A stretch of DNA of 64,000 nucleotides, taken from Psychrilyobacter atlanticus DSM 19335 (GTDB lineage: Bacteria; Fusobacteriota; Fusobacteriia; Fusobacteriales; Fusobacteriaceae). A program made the translations under genes and the position numbers. This document shows positions 35,105 to 44,750 of this stretch, in pieces. Numbering within the stretch: position 1 is the stretch's first letter; every line of letters starts with the position of its first letter. The stretch lies in the NCBI RefSeq assembly GCF_000426625.1, contig NZ_KE384547.1, positions 1,348,986 through 1,412,985 on the forward strand, given 5' to 3'. The notes below the pieces were generated by a model. The model worked only from the letters and a program-made list of their open reading frames with translations, made no database searches and was not told the DNA's origin.

Positions 35105-36295
35105 ATGAAAAAAATAACCATAGTTGGAGGCGGTAGCAGTGCTCACATAGTAGCACCTTTACTAGCAAATTCAGGCTTTAGAGTGACAATTTTAACAAGT
35201 AAACCGGATCTTTGGAAAAAAACTTTAAAGGTAGAGTTTCAATCAAAAAATGGAGAAGTTAAAAAAATAGTGGAAGGTAAAATACATTTAGCTACCAGCA
35301 ATGAAAAAACAGCATTAAAAGATGCTGAAATAATTTTATTATGTATGCCGGTATCTCAATATTTTAAAGTACTTTTAAGAATTGGAGAATATATCCCCAA
35401 AGATAAAGAGGTGTGGCTTGGATCTATTTATGGACAAGGTGGATTTAATTGGATGTGTAACGAAATTAAAGAGAAGTTTTCACTGGATAAGTTGGTATAT
35501 TTTTCCTATGGACTGATCCCATGGATATGTAGAACCAAGGAATATGGATCAACTGGAATAACTTATGGTGCTAAATATATTAATATCGTATCTGTTTTTC
35601 CGAAGGATAAATTTAATGAATTAAATAATGATTTATTTAAAAAAATATCTTTAGAAGGGTATGAAACAAGTAAAACCTGTCAAGCTGATAATTTCTTGTC
35701 CTTAACTTTATCGGTAGATAATCAGATAATTCATACTTCACGTATGTACGGATTATACTTAAAAAACAAGCAAGGTTGGAAAACCTTAGATGAAGTCCCT
35801 TATTTTTATAGAGAGTTTGATGAAAGTTCAGCTGATATATTAAAGAGGTTAGATGCCGATTATGACAAAGTTAGACAAAAAATCAAAATTCAAAATCCAA
35901 CTGAACCTTTTGATTATATGCTAAATTATTTAGATTTGGAAAGGTTTACAAATAATTCTTCCAATGAAAATATAAAAGAATCTTTTGTAAATTCTAAAAC
36001 TCTTGGACAGATAAAAACTCCGGTAATGAAAGAAGGAGAAAAATATATTTTAGATAAAAATAGTAGATTTTTTACTGATGATATATTTTACGGAATTGCT
36101 ATAGTAAAATGGCTTGCAGATAAATATAAGATAGCAGTTCCTATGATCAATGAACTCTTAAATTGGAGTCAAAGTTATTTAAATTTAGATTTATTAAAAA
36201 ATGATGTGTTAAATACTGAGTATGAGTATAATGGTATAAAAGTTGGGATCCCAACAAAATACAAAACATACAAAGGGATAGACTTAATAAAATAA
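35105..36295 (+). CDS. Octopine/nopaline-type (opine) dehydrogenase family protein
   Basis: This 396-residue protein starts with a Rossmann nucleotide-binding loop, ITIVGGGSSAHIVAPLLAN. It continues with the NAD-dependent opine dehydrogenase layout, including a central LLCMPVSQYFKVL and a C-terminal catalytic domain (SLTLSVDNQIIHTSRMYG) holding a conserved His. Opine dehydrogenases reductively condense an amino acid with a keto acid; products include octopine-like fermentation products and metallophores such as staphylopine. No nicotianamine-synthase-like or metallophore transport gene is adjacent, so the product is unknown. Confidence 0.82.
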   Translation: MKKITIVGGGSSAHIVAPLLANSGFRVTILTSKPDLWKKTLKVEFQSKNGEVKKIVEGKIHLATSNEKTALKDAEIILLCMPVSQYFKVLLRIGEYIPKDKEVWLGSIYGQGGFNWMCNEIKEKFSLDKLVYFSYGLIPWICRTKEYGSTGITYGAKYINIVSVFPKDKFNELNNDLFKKISLEGYETSKTCQADNFLSLTLSVDNQIIHTSRMYGLYLKNKQGWKTLDEVPYFYREFDESSADILKRLDADYDKVRQKIKIQNPTEPFDYMLNYLDLERFTNNSSNENIKESFVNSKTLGQIKTPVMKEGEKYILDKNSRFFTDDIFYGIAIVKWLADKYKIAVPMINELLNWSQSYLNLDLLKNDVLNTEYEYNGIKVGIPTKYKTYKGIDLIK

Positions 36296-36311
36296 CATTC
36301 AAATATCCAAA

Positions 36312-36357
36312 AAAAGGTTTAATAAGTCCTCCAACAGACTTATTAAACCTTTTTTTG
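36312..36357. terminator. Strong terminator
   Basis: AAAAAAAGGTTTAATAAGTC and its complement form a perfect 20-base stem with T-rich flank, serving the dehydrogenase gene. Confidence 0.9.
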
Positions 36358-36415
36358 ATTGATTTTTTACTCAATAAAAAAATTAATCAACATCTAATCT
36401 AAGATTTTTAATGGA

Positions 36416-36499
36416 TTATTTATCCACTGCCAGTATTTTTTTATCTTCTTGGACTGGTGGATACATTATAAAAAATAAAATCATAAATAATACAAACAT
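36416..36499 (-). CDS. 27-residue membrane peptide
   Basis: MFVLFMILFFIMYPPVQEDK followed by KILAVDK: one hydrophobic helix then a short charged tail. GGAGG lies seven bases before ATG. It follows the heavy-metal-binding gene by 37 bases in the same direction and is likely in its operon. The function is unknown. Confidence 0.55.
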   Translation of the reverse strand: MFVLFMILFFIMYPPVQEDKKILAVDK

Positions 36500-36536
36500 A
36501 TATATACCTCCTCTATAATTTTTGTAGATCAGCAAC

Positions 36537-36884
36537 TTATTTATCTTTTTTATTCAGATCACAGCAATCAAGATGACCTTCTCCAAAAGTATTTTCATTT
36601 GAATTCCCTATTTTATCTATTAATTTAGAAAAAAATCCTTTTTTAGCAGAAGTGTTTATAGTTTTAGATCTTACCTGATTCATTTTCTTTATATCTATTA
36701 TTTTATAGCCTTCACTTTCAATAACCATTTTTAAGACATCATCAGAAATATCTCCTCCTATAAAAACTTCATCGGTTTCTAACACTACTTCAACTTCCCT
36801 TATCCCCTCTAAATTTTTTAATTTATTTTCAACAATAGTTACGCACTGGCTGCACATCATACCTTCAATTAATATTTTTTTCAT
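36537..36884 (-). CDS. Heavy-metal-associated (HMA) domain protein
   Basis: This 115-residue protein has an N-terminal HMA domain with the metal site GMMCSQC (normally GMxCxxC), as in copper chaperones and the tails of P-type ATPases. A linker leads to a basic C-terminal part ending HLDCCDLNKKDK, which may be a second metal site. It is longer than CopZ (about 68 residues). The flanking small membrane genes suggest a metal-handling unit; copper is most likely by motif. Confidence 0.8.
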   Translation of the reverse strand: MKKILIEGMMCSQCVTIVENKLKNLEGIREVEVVLETDEVFIGGDISDDVLKMVIESEGYKIIDIKKMNQVRSKTINTSAKKGFFSKLIDKIGNSNENTFGEGHLDCCDLNKKDK

Positions 36885-36909
36885 CTAGGCCCTCCTGTTA
36901 TTTCAAAAA

Positions 36910-37137
36910 TTATTTAATATCTTTTTTCATTTCATTGTATTCTTCCTTGTTCATCTCCCCTTTAGAATACCTTCTTTTTAAAATTTTAATTGATTCTTTT
37001 TCATGAACATTAATTATTTTGAAAATGGTCAATATTATTAGAAGTAGAATTATCCCCATAGCAACAGCCATTACCATATTGCCAAATATTCCATTCCCAA
37101 AAATATTGCACCCATATCCATCTCTATACCACAGCAT
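36910..37137 (-). CDS. SHOCT-domain membrane protein
   Basis: A 75-residue protein with a short N-terminal part rich in Gly and aromatic residues, one membrane helix (about residues 20-42) and a C-terminal SHOCT motif, ILKRRYSKGEMNKEEYNEMK. SHOCT tails of this kind occur in small membrane proteins beside copper genes, among other settings. AGGAGATG precedes ATG. It is the first gene of the leftward group with the HMA protein. Confidence 0.78.
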   Translation of the reverse strand: MLWYRDGYGCNIFGNGIFGNMVMAVAMGIILLLIILTIFKIINVHEKESIKILKRRYSKGEMNKEEYNEMKKDIK

Positions 37138-37251
37138 CAAATCATCTCCTAAGTTTTATTATAACTTTGAATCCTCTCTTCTTTAACAGCAAAAACCCTA
37201 CTATTCTTTACTAAGTTAGTATAAAATAGTTGTGTGAAATTTTTGTGAAGA

Positions 37252-37285
37252 AATAAAAAACTACCAAATAAATATATTTAGTAGT
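37252..37285. terminator. Hairpin, likely terminator
   Basis: AACTAC and GTAGTT arms with an A/T-rich middle and a preceding A run (T run on the minus strand). Confidence 0.55.
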
Positions 37286-37309
37286 TCTCATTATCTTGTC
37301 GGGACAATC

Positions 37310-37397
37310 TTATACAACTTCTTTTGGGTTACATATTTTACATGGAGTATATCCATTTCTTGCTGCAACTATCAGATGAATTGAGTCTAAACAAACA
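37310..37397 (-). pseudogene. Truncated Cys/His protein (C-terminal part)
   Basis: The frame reads DSIHLIVAARNGYTPCKICN then PKEVV and stop. The AARNGYTPCKICNP segment matches the C-terminal end of the Ada-like small protein family also seen at 1941-2162 and 2244-2435. The N-terminal half with the H-x3-C motif is missing. It lies directly beyond the stop of the zinc-ribbon gene. Confidence 0.6.
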
Positions 37398-37544
37398 TTA
37401 AAAAGCTCCACTTAAGCCCCGTCCATATTTTTTATTGTGTTGTTTACAGTTTGAACATATTTTTTTATATGGAATTCCTTTTGAATCTACTTCCGATATA
37501 AATTCTTTTTTACATTTTAAGCATATAATCTTTTTCTTCTCCAA
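37398..37544 (-). CDS. 48-residue zinc-ribbon protein, paralogue
   Basis: Starts at TTG behind AGAGGTG: MEKKKIICLKCKKEFISEVD then SKGIPYKKICSNCKQ. It has the same length and knuckle positions as the protein at 1179-1325. A change from CPLC to CSNC keeps the CxxC. Unlike its paralogue it has no riboswitch upstream. The function is unknown. Confidence 0.7.
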   Translation of the reverse strand: MEKKKIICLKCKKEFISEVDSKGIPYKKICSNCKQHNKKYGRGLSGAF

Positions 37545-37803
37545 GAAATTCACCTCTTTAATCATTTTTATTTAAATAATTATAAATTATATCACCGATT
37601 CCATAAATTCAAAAGATAACCTAAATTATCTAAATTAATTAAATAAACTAAACTTTTTTTACTCTTATTTGGAAATCATTGAGCTTGAGATAATTTCTAA
37701 TTTTATATTAAAATTTTATTAGAAATACATTAGAAAATCTTTTGATTTTTTAATTTAATATTGTATATATATAGTATCAAATGAAAATATAAGGGGGGAG
37801 AAA

Positions 37804-39591
37804 ATGAAGTTAAAAAAAATATTGGTTATGGGACTTGCTATATTTGGTCTGATTGGATGTGGTGGTAAGGAAGATACTAACCGTAAGGTAGAGGGTAGTT
37901 CTAAAAATGAAAGATCTTTAGTAGTAGCTTCTGGAAACTTTAACGGCGATTTTTATAATGGATGGACAAATTCCATTTACGATGCTAATGTAAAACGTCT
38001 CGTATGGGGAGAAGGATTAATGTCTAAGACTCCTACTGGTAAATTAGTTAAATCACAGTGGGTAGATAGTTTAGTTACTACAAAGTCAGATCCATCTAAG
38101 AAAAGTGAAGATATTTGGACGTTTAAAATAAAAGATGGGATGAAATTTTCAAATGGAAATCCATTGACTGTTAAAGATGTTAAGTTTACATATGATTTTT
38201 ATATGAATGAAAAAGCTCTCAATGATACAGGAGCTACAGATGATCTAAATGAGTTTATGGATAAAATTGAAGTGGATGAAGCGACAAATACAATAAAATT
38301 CCATCTTAAAGAAGTTATATACATGGTGGATTCCACGTTCGAATATTTTGTTTTAGATTCTAATACTATCATTAAAAATTCTGAAAAAGAAGGGATAACA
38401 CCCCAGCAATGGGTAAAGGCTAATATGTCTTCTCCAATAGGATATGGTCCTTATAAGATAGACAAATTTGTACCTTCTCAATATGTAAAGTTATCTATCA
38501 ACGAAAATTACCAGGGTAACTACGAGGGAGATAAACCTAGCATTAAAGAAATTATATTACAAAATACTCCAACTGAAACTAAGCTTACACAATTAATTAC
38601 AGGAGAAATAGATATTGCAACAGGGATATCAAAAGAAGAAGATGTAGACGCTGTTTTAGGTCAAGATACATTACAGACAAACAGATATTATAGACATGGA
38701 ACCGGTCAGCTTACATTCCACACAGATTTCGGTCCAGTTCAATTAAAGGAAGTCAGAAAGGCTATTGCTTACAGTTTTGACAGAATCAAGTATAAGAACA
38801 TTATTGTCGGTAAAAATGGGCTAATGGCTAATGCACCGTATTCTAGAAGTATGTGGATGATGTACGATGATGATGAAAAAATAGGAACAGAAAGTAGATT
38901 ATCAAGAACATATACTGATTATGATATATTAGATGCTAACGGTAAGTGGGATGAACAAGCTAATATTAAAGAAGCTCATAAATATTTAGATCAGGCAGCT
39001 AATAAAAAAGATGGTGAATACGCTAAGTTAACCAAAGTAAGTGGTGAGTATTTGTGGGAAGGTAAACCATTAGAGATCAATATGGCTTTAACTGCCGGAG
39101 TGGTAGATGCTTATAATCTTATATTCACTAAGGAAGTACAGAAGGAATTTGGAATAAAAATCAATATGGATTCTATGGACTGGTCAGTTCTAGCTAAATC
39201 TCTATATAGCAGCGCTCCATTATCAGAAAGAAGATACCATATATTTGCTACATCTACAAACTTTGCGACTAAGACAGATTATAATTTTTATAGAAAAAGT
39301 TATATAATACCATACGGTAGCGGAGTTACAAGTAATGTAACAAGATTCCCTATAAATAAAGAGATTCTAAATAGAATGAGAATTGCTAATCCATCTAGTA
39401 AAGAGGGAGACCAACAGTATAAAAAGGCATTTAGAGATTATATGAAAGTTATGAACGAAGAAATTCCTTTGTTGCCTACATTTTCAAGCTTGTATTTTGA
39501 TACTTATGCAGGTGATATAACTGATTTTGATACTACACCTATGTGGAGTTTCCCCTATGCTATAGTTAAAGCTAAATTTAAAAGCAATTAA
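37804..39591 (+). CDS. Oligopeptide ABC transporter substrate-binding lipoprotein
   Basis: This 595-residue lipoprotein has a signal peptide with lipobox IFGLIGC and belongs to the SBP family 5 (OppA/DppA). Recognisable parts are MKFSNGNPLTVKDVKFTYDF near residue 115 and SPIGYGPYKIDKF near residue 212. It would bind peptides, or nickel complexes, at the membrane for an ABC importer. No permease or ATPase gene follows; a terminator comes next, so it is an orphan gene. GGGGGGAG precedes ATG. Confidence 0.92.
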   Translation: MKLKKILVMGLAIFGLIGCGGKEDTNRKVEGSSKNERSLVVASGNFNGDFYNGWTNSIYDANVKRLVWGEGLMSKTPTGKLVKSQWVDSLVTTKSDPSKKSEDIWTFKIKDGMKFSNGNPLTVKDVKFTYDFYMNEKALNDTGATDDLNEFMDKIEVDEATNTIKFHLKEVIYMVDSTFEYFVLDSNTIIKNSEKEGITPQQWVKANMSSPIGYGPYKIDKFVPSQYVKLSINENYQGNYEGDKPSIKEIILQNTPTETKLTQLITGEIDIATGISKEEDVDAVLGQDTLQTNRYYRHGTGQLTFHTDFGPVQLKEVRKAIAYSFDRIKYKNIIVGKNGLMANAPYSRSMWMMYDDDEKIGTESRLSRTYTDYDILDANGKWDEQANIKEAHKYLDQAANKKDGEYAKLTKVSGEYLWEGKPLEINMALTAGVVDAYNLIFTKEVQKEFGIKINMDSMDWSVLAKSLYSSAPLSERRYHIFATSTNFATKTDYNFYRKSYIIPYGSGVTSNVTRFPINKEILNRMRIANPSSKEGDQQYKKAFRDYMKVMNEEIPLLPTFSSLYFDTYAGDITDFDTTPMWSFPYAIVKAKFKSN

Positions 39592-39655
39592 TTTTGAGGT
39601 AGATCAGTTATAAAAAATCAGATAAAGAATTTAAACTCTGTCTATAAATAATAGT

Positions 39656-39690
39656 GAAAACACCTTCAAAACCTGAAGGTGTTTTCTTTA
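39656..39690 (+). terminator. Terminator of the binding-protein gene
   Basis: AACACCTTCA and TGAAGGTGTTTTC form the stem. Confidence 0.88.
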
Positions 39691-39846
39691 GTTAAAGTTA
39701 GATTTTCATCAATAGTTGAGGTCAAATAGTAGAGAGTATATCCCATCCATAGAAAAGTCTTACAATATATTTTAAAGTTCCCATGGCAATAAAAAAAGGA
39801 AAAATATGATTTTATAGATATACCTTAATTAATAGGGAGTGATCAA

Positions 39847-41427
39847 ATGAATATAAAAAGAAAGATTTTTACTTTGACTTTTTTTACGGCTATAATTCCA
39901 ATATTAATTATCTCACTAATTACATTTTCAATATTTTCTGAAAAATTAAAAAAAGTGGAAAATCAAAAAATTGATCTACTCAACCAGGCTATAGAAAAAA
40001 CTCTCAATAAAGAAATTGATACTTCTAGTGAGATGCTAAAATATTTATCCTATACATATACTAATAAAGACAATCATTTAAAAGGAGGAAAGATTGATAC
40101 CACTGATGAAAATCGCCAAATTCATATGCTTCATCATATGGAGAATCTGGCAAAGTTAGAAAAAACTCTAAAATTTATAGCTTTCGGGACCGCTGATAAA
40201 AAAATGATATTTGATAATTCAGCTGGAAACCAAAATTTATCAGCTGATTATGATCCCACAACAAGACCATGGTATATTGGGGCACTTAACTCTAAAGGAG
40301 TCTACCTCTCTGATGTTTTCACCCACATAGGTACAGGTAACCCCATCGTTACACTCTCTAAAAAAGTGGTGTCCAACGGTAAAGTAGTTGGTGTTCTAGC
40401 GGCAATGGTTGACCTGTCTCACTTATCGGAAGAGATATCTAAATATAAGATCGGTACTTCTGGTACTTTTTTTATTGTCGATGAAAACAATAAAATTTTA
40501 ATAGATGGTGGAAACAACAAGAAAAATTTCAGTTATATTTCTAAAATGGATCTATTTGCCAAAGATCATTTTGAGGTTGTCAAAACTACTCTCTTAGGAC
40601 AAAGATTTTATCACATAAAAAAAATTAAAAGATTAAATCTTTTTTTAATCGGAAGCGCTTATGAAAAAGACCTTAACAGCACTATTTTAAAATTAAGAAC
40701 TTATACTGTTGAGGTTGTTGTATTAACTATAATCTTTATTCTTGCCATTTTATCCATCCTTAATATAAGTTTTAACAATTCCCTAAACAGATTAACCTAT
40801 ATTATAGAGAGTATTTCTAGAGGTAATTATAGTAAGAATATTGATAAACTGACTAAAATTATAGATGATAAAAATGAATTTAATTTTATGAAGAATGCTA
40901 TAGAAAAAATGAGTTATGAAATTATAAAAAGAGAGCACGATCTGATATACATATCTGAAACTGATCAATTGACTAACTGTTATAGTAGAAGGGCTATTAT
41001 CAATTTTATTGAAAAAGAAATCGAGCAATCAAAATTTTTTGATTTAAATTTCTCATTAATAATGTTTGATTTTGATAAATTTAAAAAGGTCAATGATTCT
41101 TTTGGTCACTTATTTGGAGATCTTGTTTTAAAAGATGTTTCTAAGGTTATGTTAGAAAATATAAAAACGACAGACAGCTTGGGAAGATATGGTGGAGAAG
41201 AATTTTTAATTCTATTACCTAATACTAAATTATCTGAAGGAATAAAGGTTGCAGAAAGACTAAGAAAAATTACAGAAAAGCTCTCGTGGGAATACGACAC
41301 TGTCATAACTATAAGTATGGGAGTTGCTGAAAATTTAAAAAATGACGACTTAGATTCTATCCTAGAAAGGGTCGATAACCTGCTCTATAAAGCCAAAAAT
41401 AATGGAAGGAATAAAGTAGAATATTAA
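39847..41427 (+). CDS. dCache-GGDEF diguanylate cyclase
   Basis: This 526-residue inner-membrane protein has a first membrane helix (about residues 9-30) and a periplasmic double-Cache sensor containing DYDPTTRPWYIGALNSKG and GTGNPIVTLSKKV. A second helix lies around residues 280-300, followed by a cytoplasmic GGDEF domain with active-site RYGGEEF. It should make cyclic di-GMP in response to an external ligand. Where the inhibitory RxxD site would lie the sequence reads KTTD, so product inhibition may be weak. A c-di-GMP riboswitch lies at 1604-1673 in this window. Confidence 0.92.
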   Translation: MNIKRKIFTLTFFTAIIPILIISLITFSIFSEKLKKVENQKIDLLNQAIEKTLNKEIDTSSEMLKYLSYTYTNKDNHLKGGKIDTTDENRQIHMLHHMENLAKLEKTLKFIAFGTADKKMIFDNSAGNQNLSADYDPTTRPWYIGALNSKGVYLSDVFTHIGTGNPIVTLSKKVVSNGKVVGVLAAMVDLSHLSEEISKYKIGTSGTFFIVDENNKILIDGGNNKKNFSYISKMDLFAKDHFEVVKTTLLGQRFYHIKKIKRLNLFLIGSAYEKDLNSTILKLRTYTVEVVVLTIIFILAILSILNISFNNSLNRLTYIIESISRGNYSKNIDKLTKIIDDKNEFNFMKNAIEKMSYEIIKREHDLIYISETDQLTNCYSRRAIINFIEKEIEQSKFFDLNFSLIMFDFDKFKKVNDSFGHLFGDLVLKDVSKVMLENIKTTDSLGRYGGEEFLILLPNTKLSEGIKVAERLRKITEKLSWEYDTVITISMGVAENLKNDDLDSILERVDNLLYKAKNNGRNKVEY

Positions 41428-41497
41428 AATTGAAGAAGGTGGAAGCTTATGAAAAGTGGAGGTGAAATTTATCTCTAGTCTGATTAAAAATAACTGT

Positions 41498-41530
41498 AAG
41501 CATAAAAAAAAGATCCTAATTTTATAGGAT
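41498..41530. terminator. Terminator
   Basis: AAAAAAGATCCTAA and TTATAGGATCTTTT form the stem between convergent GGDEF genes. Confidence 0.85.
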
Positions 41531-41607
41531 CTTTTATTTGCTTTTGTAAAATCTCATTCCTGGCTACCAAGCATCAATATAATTTAAGGTTTCATCAGTA
41601 ACATCTA

Positions 41608-42513
41608 TTATTCTACCATTACAGTTATTTGGTCTTTACCATTTTTTTTAGATTCATACATAATTTTATCAACTCTATCTATCAATTTTTTATGATCTTC
41701 AAATTTTTTATGTGTAGTAATTCCAATACTCAAACTTAATTTTATTCTATCCTCTTTTACAGATGACTTAGAAGTATTTTGTTTAATCCTTTCAGTCACC
41801 TGTAGAGCTGTCTTCATTTTTGTATTAGGGTAAATAATTAAAAATTCATCTCCACCATATCTAAAAGCATAGTCAGATTTTCTTATAGAATTATTTATTT
41901 GTTCTCCCAAGTTTTTTAATGTCATATCTCCAGTTATATGACCATAAGTATCATTAATATTTTTAAAATTATCTATATCAATAAACGCTACTGATATTTC
42001 TGAGTATATTTTACTCAATTCATTTAGTATGTTATCTAGTCGCTCTTCTAGATAATATCTGTTATATAGCCCCGTTAGGGAATCTCTTATACTTTTATCA
42101 TATATAACTTTCTTTTCTTCTGATAGGATGTTCTTAATTCTCTTTTCTTCTATAAAACGCCAAATAAATGCGATTGATATAATAATTAGTCCAGTTGGTA
42201 TTAAAATATTTTCTATTCTAGATAAAGGTCCTTCTAATATATAAATTTCATCCATTACATCTTGTAAATGTCCTAAATAAAACAAAATAAATCCAATGGT
42301 CATCAAGTAGTAGTTATTCTTATTTTTAAAACCAACTTCTCCAAAATATATCCATATTAAAGGTTGAATACATATCAAAATCTCACTTAAAATATCCCCA
42401 AATTCTATATTTTCTGTTCTTGTAAATGACATATCAAAGTAGATTAATATTATAGTTGCTGTTATTAAAATTAAGTAAGGTATAGACCTTTTCACCTGTT
42501 TTAAATTTTTCAC
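41608..42513 (-). CDS. Membrane GGDEF diguanylate cyclase
   Basis: A 301-residue protein with about four N-terminal membrane helices (residues 10-115) and a C-terminal GGDEF domain. The active site is RYGGDEF and an upstream RKSD matches the RxxD inhibitory site with the canonical spacing. It should synthesise c-di-GMP under product inhibition. It has no recognisable periplasmic sensor domain. It is convergent with the dCache cyclase gene. Confidence 0.92.
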   Translation of the reverse strand: MKNLKQVKRSIPYLILITATIILIYFDMSFTRTENIEFGDILSEILICIQPLIWIYFGEVGFKNKNNYYLMTIGFILFYLGHLQDVMDEIYILEGPLSRIENILIPTGLIIISIAFIWRFIEEKRIKNILSEEKKVIYDKSIRDSLTGLYNRYYLEERLDNILNELSKIYSEISVAFIDIDNFKNINDTYGHITGDMTLKNLGEQINNSIRKSDYAFRYGGDEFLIIYPNTKMKTALQVTERIKQNTSKSSVKEDRIKLSLSIGITTHKKFEDHKKLIDRVDKIMYESKKNGKDQITVMVE

Positions 42514-42814
42514 ATATTTACTCCTTTTATTCCCTAGATTGTCAAATCAAATGCAATACTATTTATAATGCTTACAAAAATTTTAAGAAATAATACATCT
42601 ATATCTACCTTATTCATTATTTTTCATTATTTCCTTTTCAAAAAAAAAGAGATCTCCTCAATTCATCTAATTTAAGATTATCTCTATAGATTACATATCT
42701 AACTAACTTGTATCAAATAATTGCAGATAAAATGATTTTATGAACCTCATATAATCTTGATTTAAATAAAGGATTAAATATTTGAAAAGCATTGACAGAC
42801 TACAAAGTATTTTC

Positions 42815-42900
42815 AATTAGAAATCTCTTAAAGTGATAAAGGTCTTCAAGCTTTAAACATAGAAACTGTAAAATTATATGAAATTTTAAATATTAAAAGG
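42815..42900 (+). pseudogene. Decayed 3' end of a cold-shock gene
   Basis: Sequence such as AGTGATAAAGG, TCTTCAAGCTTTAAACATAG, AAACTGTA and AAATTTTAAATATTAAAAG lines up with the last 20 or so codons and the 3' flank of the csp gene at 52588-52788, with substitutions and small gaps. No 5' part is present. It lies directly beyond the end of the metG gene. Confidence 0.75.
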
Positions 42901-42919
42901 AAAGTAAAGATAATAAAAA

Positions 42920-44596
42920 TTAATTAATTTTTCTCTCTTCATTAATTAAGTTTTTTAAAGAAAATTCTCTTGTCAAAACTTTTTCGTAATTTTGAAGTTG
43001 ATCATCATCAATTCTATTTAATATTGGGTAAGGTTTCTTTATTAATAGATCCATACTAGTGGAAGTTTCTTTACTATAGTGAATTTTTTCTTTTTTCTGT
43101 AATTGTTTTTCCCATAGTTCTCTACTTATAGTTGGTAAAATTGGATTTAAAAAAATAATTAATTTTTCACAAATATACATAGAAACTCCTAAAATTTCTT
43201 TTAATTTTTCTAAATCATTATTTTTAGCTAATTCCCAAGGTTTTTCATTATCGAAATAAATATTTCCAATTGATGCTAATTCTATTACTTTTGATAAAGC
43301 CGATCTAAAAGAGAAAATTTCATAGTTTTTCATTATTATACTGCATTTTTCATCGACTTTTGAGATGATTTCCAAATCATTAGAAAGATCAATTTTAATT
43401 TCTCCATCGAAGTTTTTCCAGACCATATTCAAACTCCTATTAAAAAAATTAAAAATTTTACCTATTAATTCGCTGTTATGAAAATTTTTATAATCTAATA
43501 AATTAAAATTAGAATCTCTTTTTTCTGGTAATATATAAGTTAAGTATGCTCTAAGTGAATCTATATTAATATCACAATTTAAAAAATTTATGCAAAATAT
43601 TCCGACCCCTTTACTTTTAGAAAATTTTTCATTTTCATATGTTAAATAATTATATCCAATTACATTATTAGGAGTATTATATTCTCCATTTCCAATTAAA
43701 AGCCCCGGCCAAAAAATAGTATGAAATGGGATATTATCTTTCCCCAAGAAATGATAAATTTTAGTATTTTTATTTTCCCAAAGGTTTTTATTATTAATTT
43801 CTTCAATGAAGCTTATGTACGCAATAGGGGCTTCAAACCACACGTAAAACACTTTGTCTTCATACATTTTTTTAGGAACAGGAATTCCCCATGTCATATT
43901 TCGTGTGATACTCCTAGGGTGTAGATCTTTATTCAACCAATTTTGAGCTTCACTATATGTAATATTATTAAAAACTTCTTCTTTTGTTTTTACCCAATCA
44001 GATATTTCATTTGAAACTTTATCTAATGAAAAATATAAATGAGTATCTTCTTTTTCTATAGGTTTATTCCCACAAAGTTTACATCTTGAATCTAAAAGTG
44101 AAGAAGATTCGGTCAGTGAACCACATTTTTCACATTGATCACCATTGGAATTTTCATACCCGCAATTAGGACAAGTTCCTTCAATAAGACGATCTGGTAG
44201 GTAAAGTTTGTCATATTCACAATACTTCATAATAGAAGTTTTTTCTTGAATATAACCATTATCATCAAGCTTTGTAAAAAAGTTTTGTACATTTTTTTTA
44301 TGTATAGGTGATGATGTTTTTGAATAGTTATCATATGAAATATTAAAATAATCATATAATTTTTTATGAACTTTATGTAGGTTATCTGTGAGAACTTCTG
44401 GAGAAATACCGATTTCTCTAGAAAGTATTAAAGAAGGAGTCCCATGAACATCTGATCCTCCTACAAACAAAGTGTCTTCTCCTTTGATTTTACAAAACCG
44501 ATTATAGATGTCTGCTGGTAAATGTGAACCAGCAATATGCCCTAGGTGTGGAACGTTATTAATATACGGTAAAGCAGCAGTAATAATTTTTGTCAT
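42920..44596 (-). CDS. metG: Methionyl-tRNA synthetase, accessory-type copy
   Basis: This 558-residue class I synthetase charges tRNA-Met. The HIGH motif reads HLGH in NNVPHLGHIAGSHLP, the KMSKS loop reads KFSKSKG, and the inserted zinc knuckles are CPNCG...CEKCG...CKLCG. It ends after the anticodon-binding helices and lacks the C-terminal dimer/tRNA-binding domain common in bacterial MetG. It lies in an accessory region between two csp 3' ends. Upstream is a Met-codon leader with a terminator. A second, housekeeping metG may exist elsewhere; extra MetRS copies are known to give resistance to MetRS inhibitors. Confidence 0.92.
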   Translation of the reverse strand: MTKIITAALPYINNVPHLGHIAGSHLPADIYNRFCKIKGEDTLFVGGSDVHGTPSLILSREIGISPEVLTDNLHKVHKKLYDYFNISYDNYSKTSSPIHKKNVQNFFTKLDDNGYIQEKTSIMKYCEYDKLYLPDRLIEGTCPNCGYENSNGDQCEKCGSLTESSSLLDSRCKLCGNKPIEKEDTHLYFSLDKVSNEISDWVKTKEEVFNNITYSEAQNWLNKDLHPRSITRNMTWGIPVPKKMYEDKVFYVWFEAPIAYISFIEEINNKNLWENKNTKIYHFLGKDNIPFHTIFWPGLLIGNGEYNTPNNVIGYNYLTYENEKFSKSKGVGIFCINFLNCDINIDSLRAYLTYILPEKRDSNFNLLDYKNFHNSELIGKIFNFFNRSLNMVWKNFDGEIKIDLSNDLEIISKVDEKCSIIMKNYEIFSFRSALSKVIELASIGNIYFDNEKPWELAKNNDLEKLKEILGVSMYICEKLIIFLNPILPTISRELWEKQLQKKEKIHYSKETSTSMDLLIKKPYPILNRIDDDQLQNYEKVLTREFSLKNLINEERKIN

Positions 44597-44639
44597 AATC
44601 TCAACTCCCTATTGATTTAATATAATATTTTTAGAAAAT

Positions 44640-44675
44640 AAAAAAAGCCTGTGGCGTCTACCACAGGCTTTCATA
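44640..44675 (-). terminator. Attenuator terminator before metG
   Basis: On the minus strand AAAGCCTGTGG and CCACAGGCTTT form an 11-base stem around TAGACG, followed by seven T. It lies about 45 bases before metG and downstream of the Met-rich leader ORF. Confidence 0.9.
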
Positions 44676-44693
44676 ATTGCTTGAAAGATGTTT

Positions 44694-44729
44694 GGCAGAC
44701 TCAGTAAATTAATACAAAATGAGTCTGCC
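44694..44729 (-). promoter_or_regulatory. Leader hairpins between leader peptide and terminator
   Basis: A perfect GGCAGACTCA/TGAGTCTGCC stem lies here. A further CTTAAATT/AATTTAAG stem lies just after the leader stop (about 44730-44750). Together with the terminator they give the successive hairpins expected of a ribosome-controlled attenuator. Confidence 0.7.
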
Positions 44730-44750
44730 CTTAAATTTAAATAATTTAAG

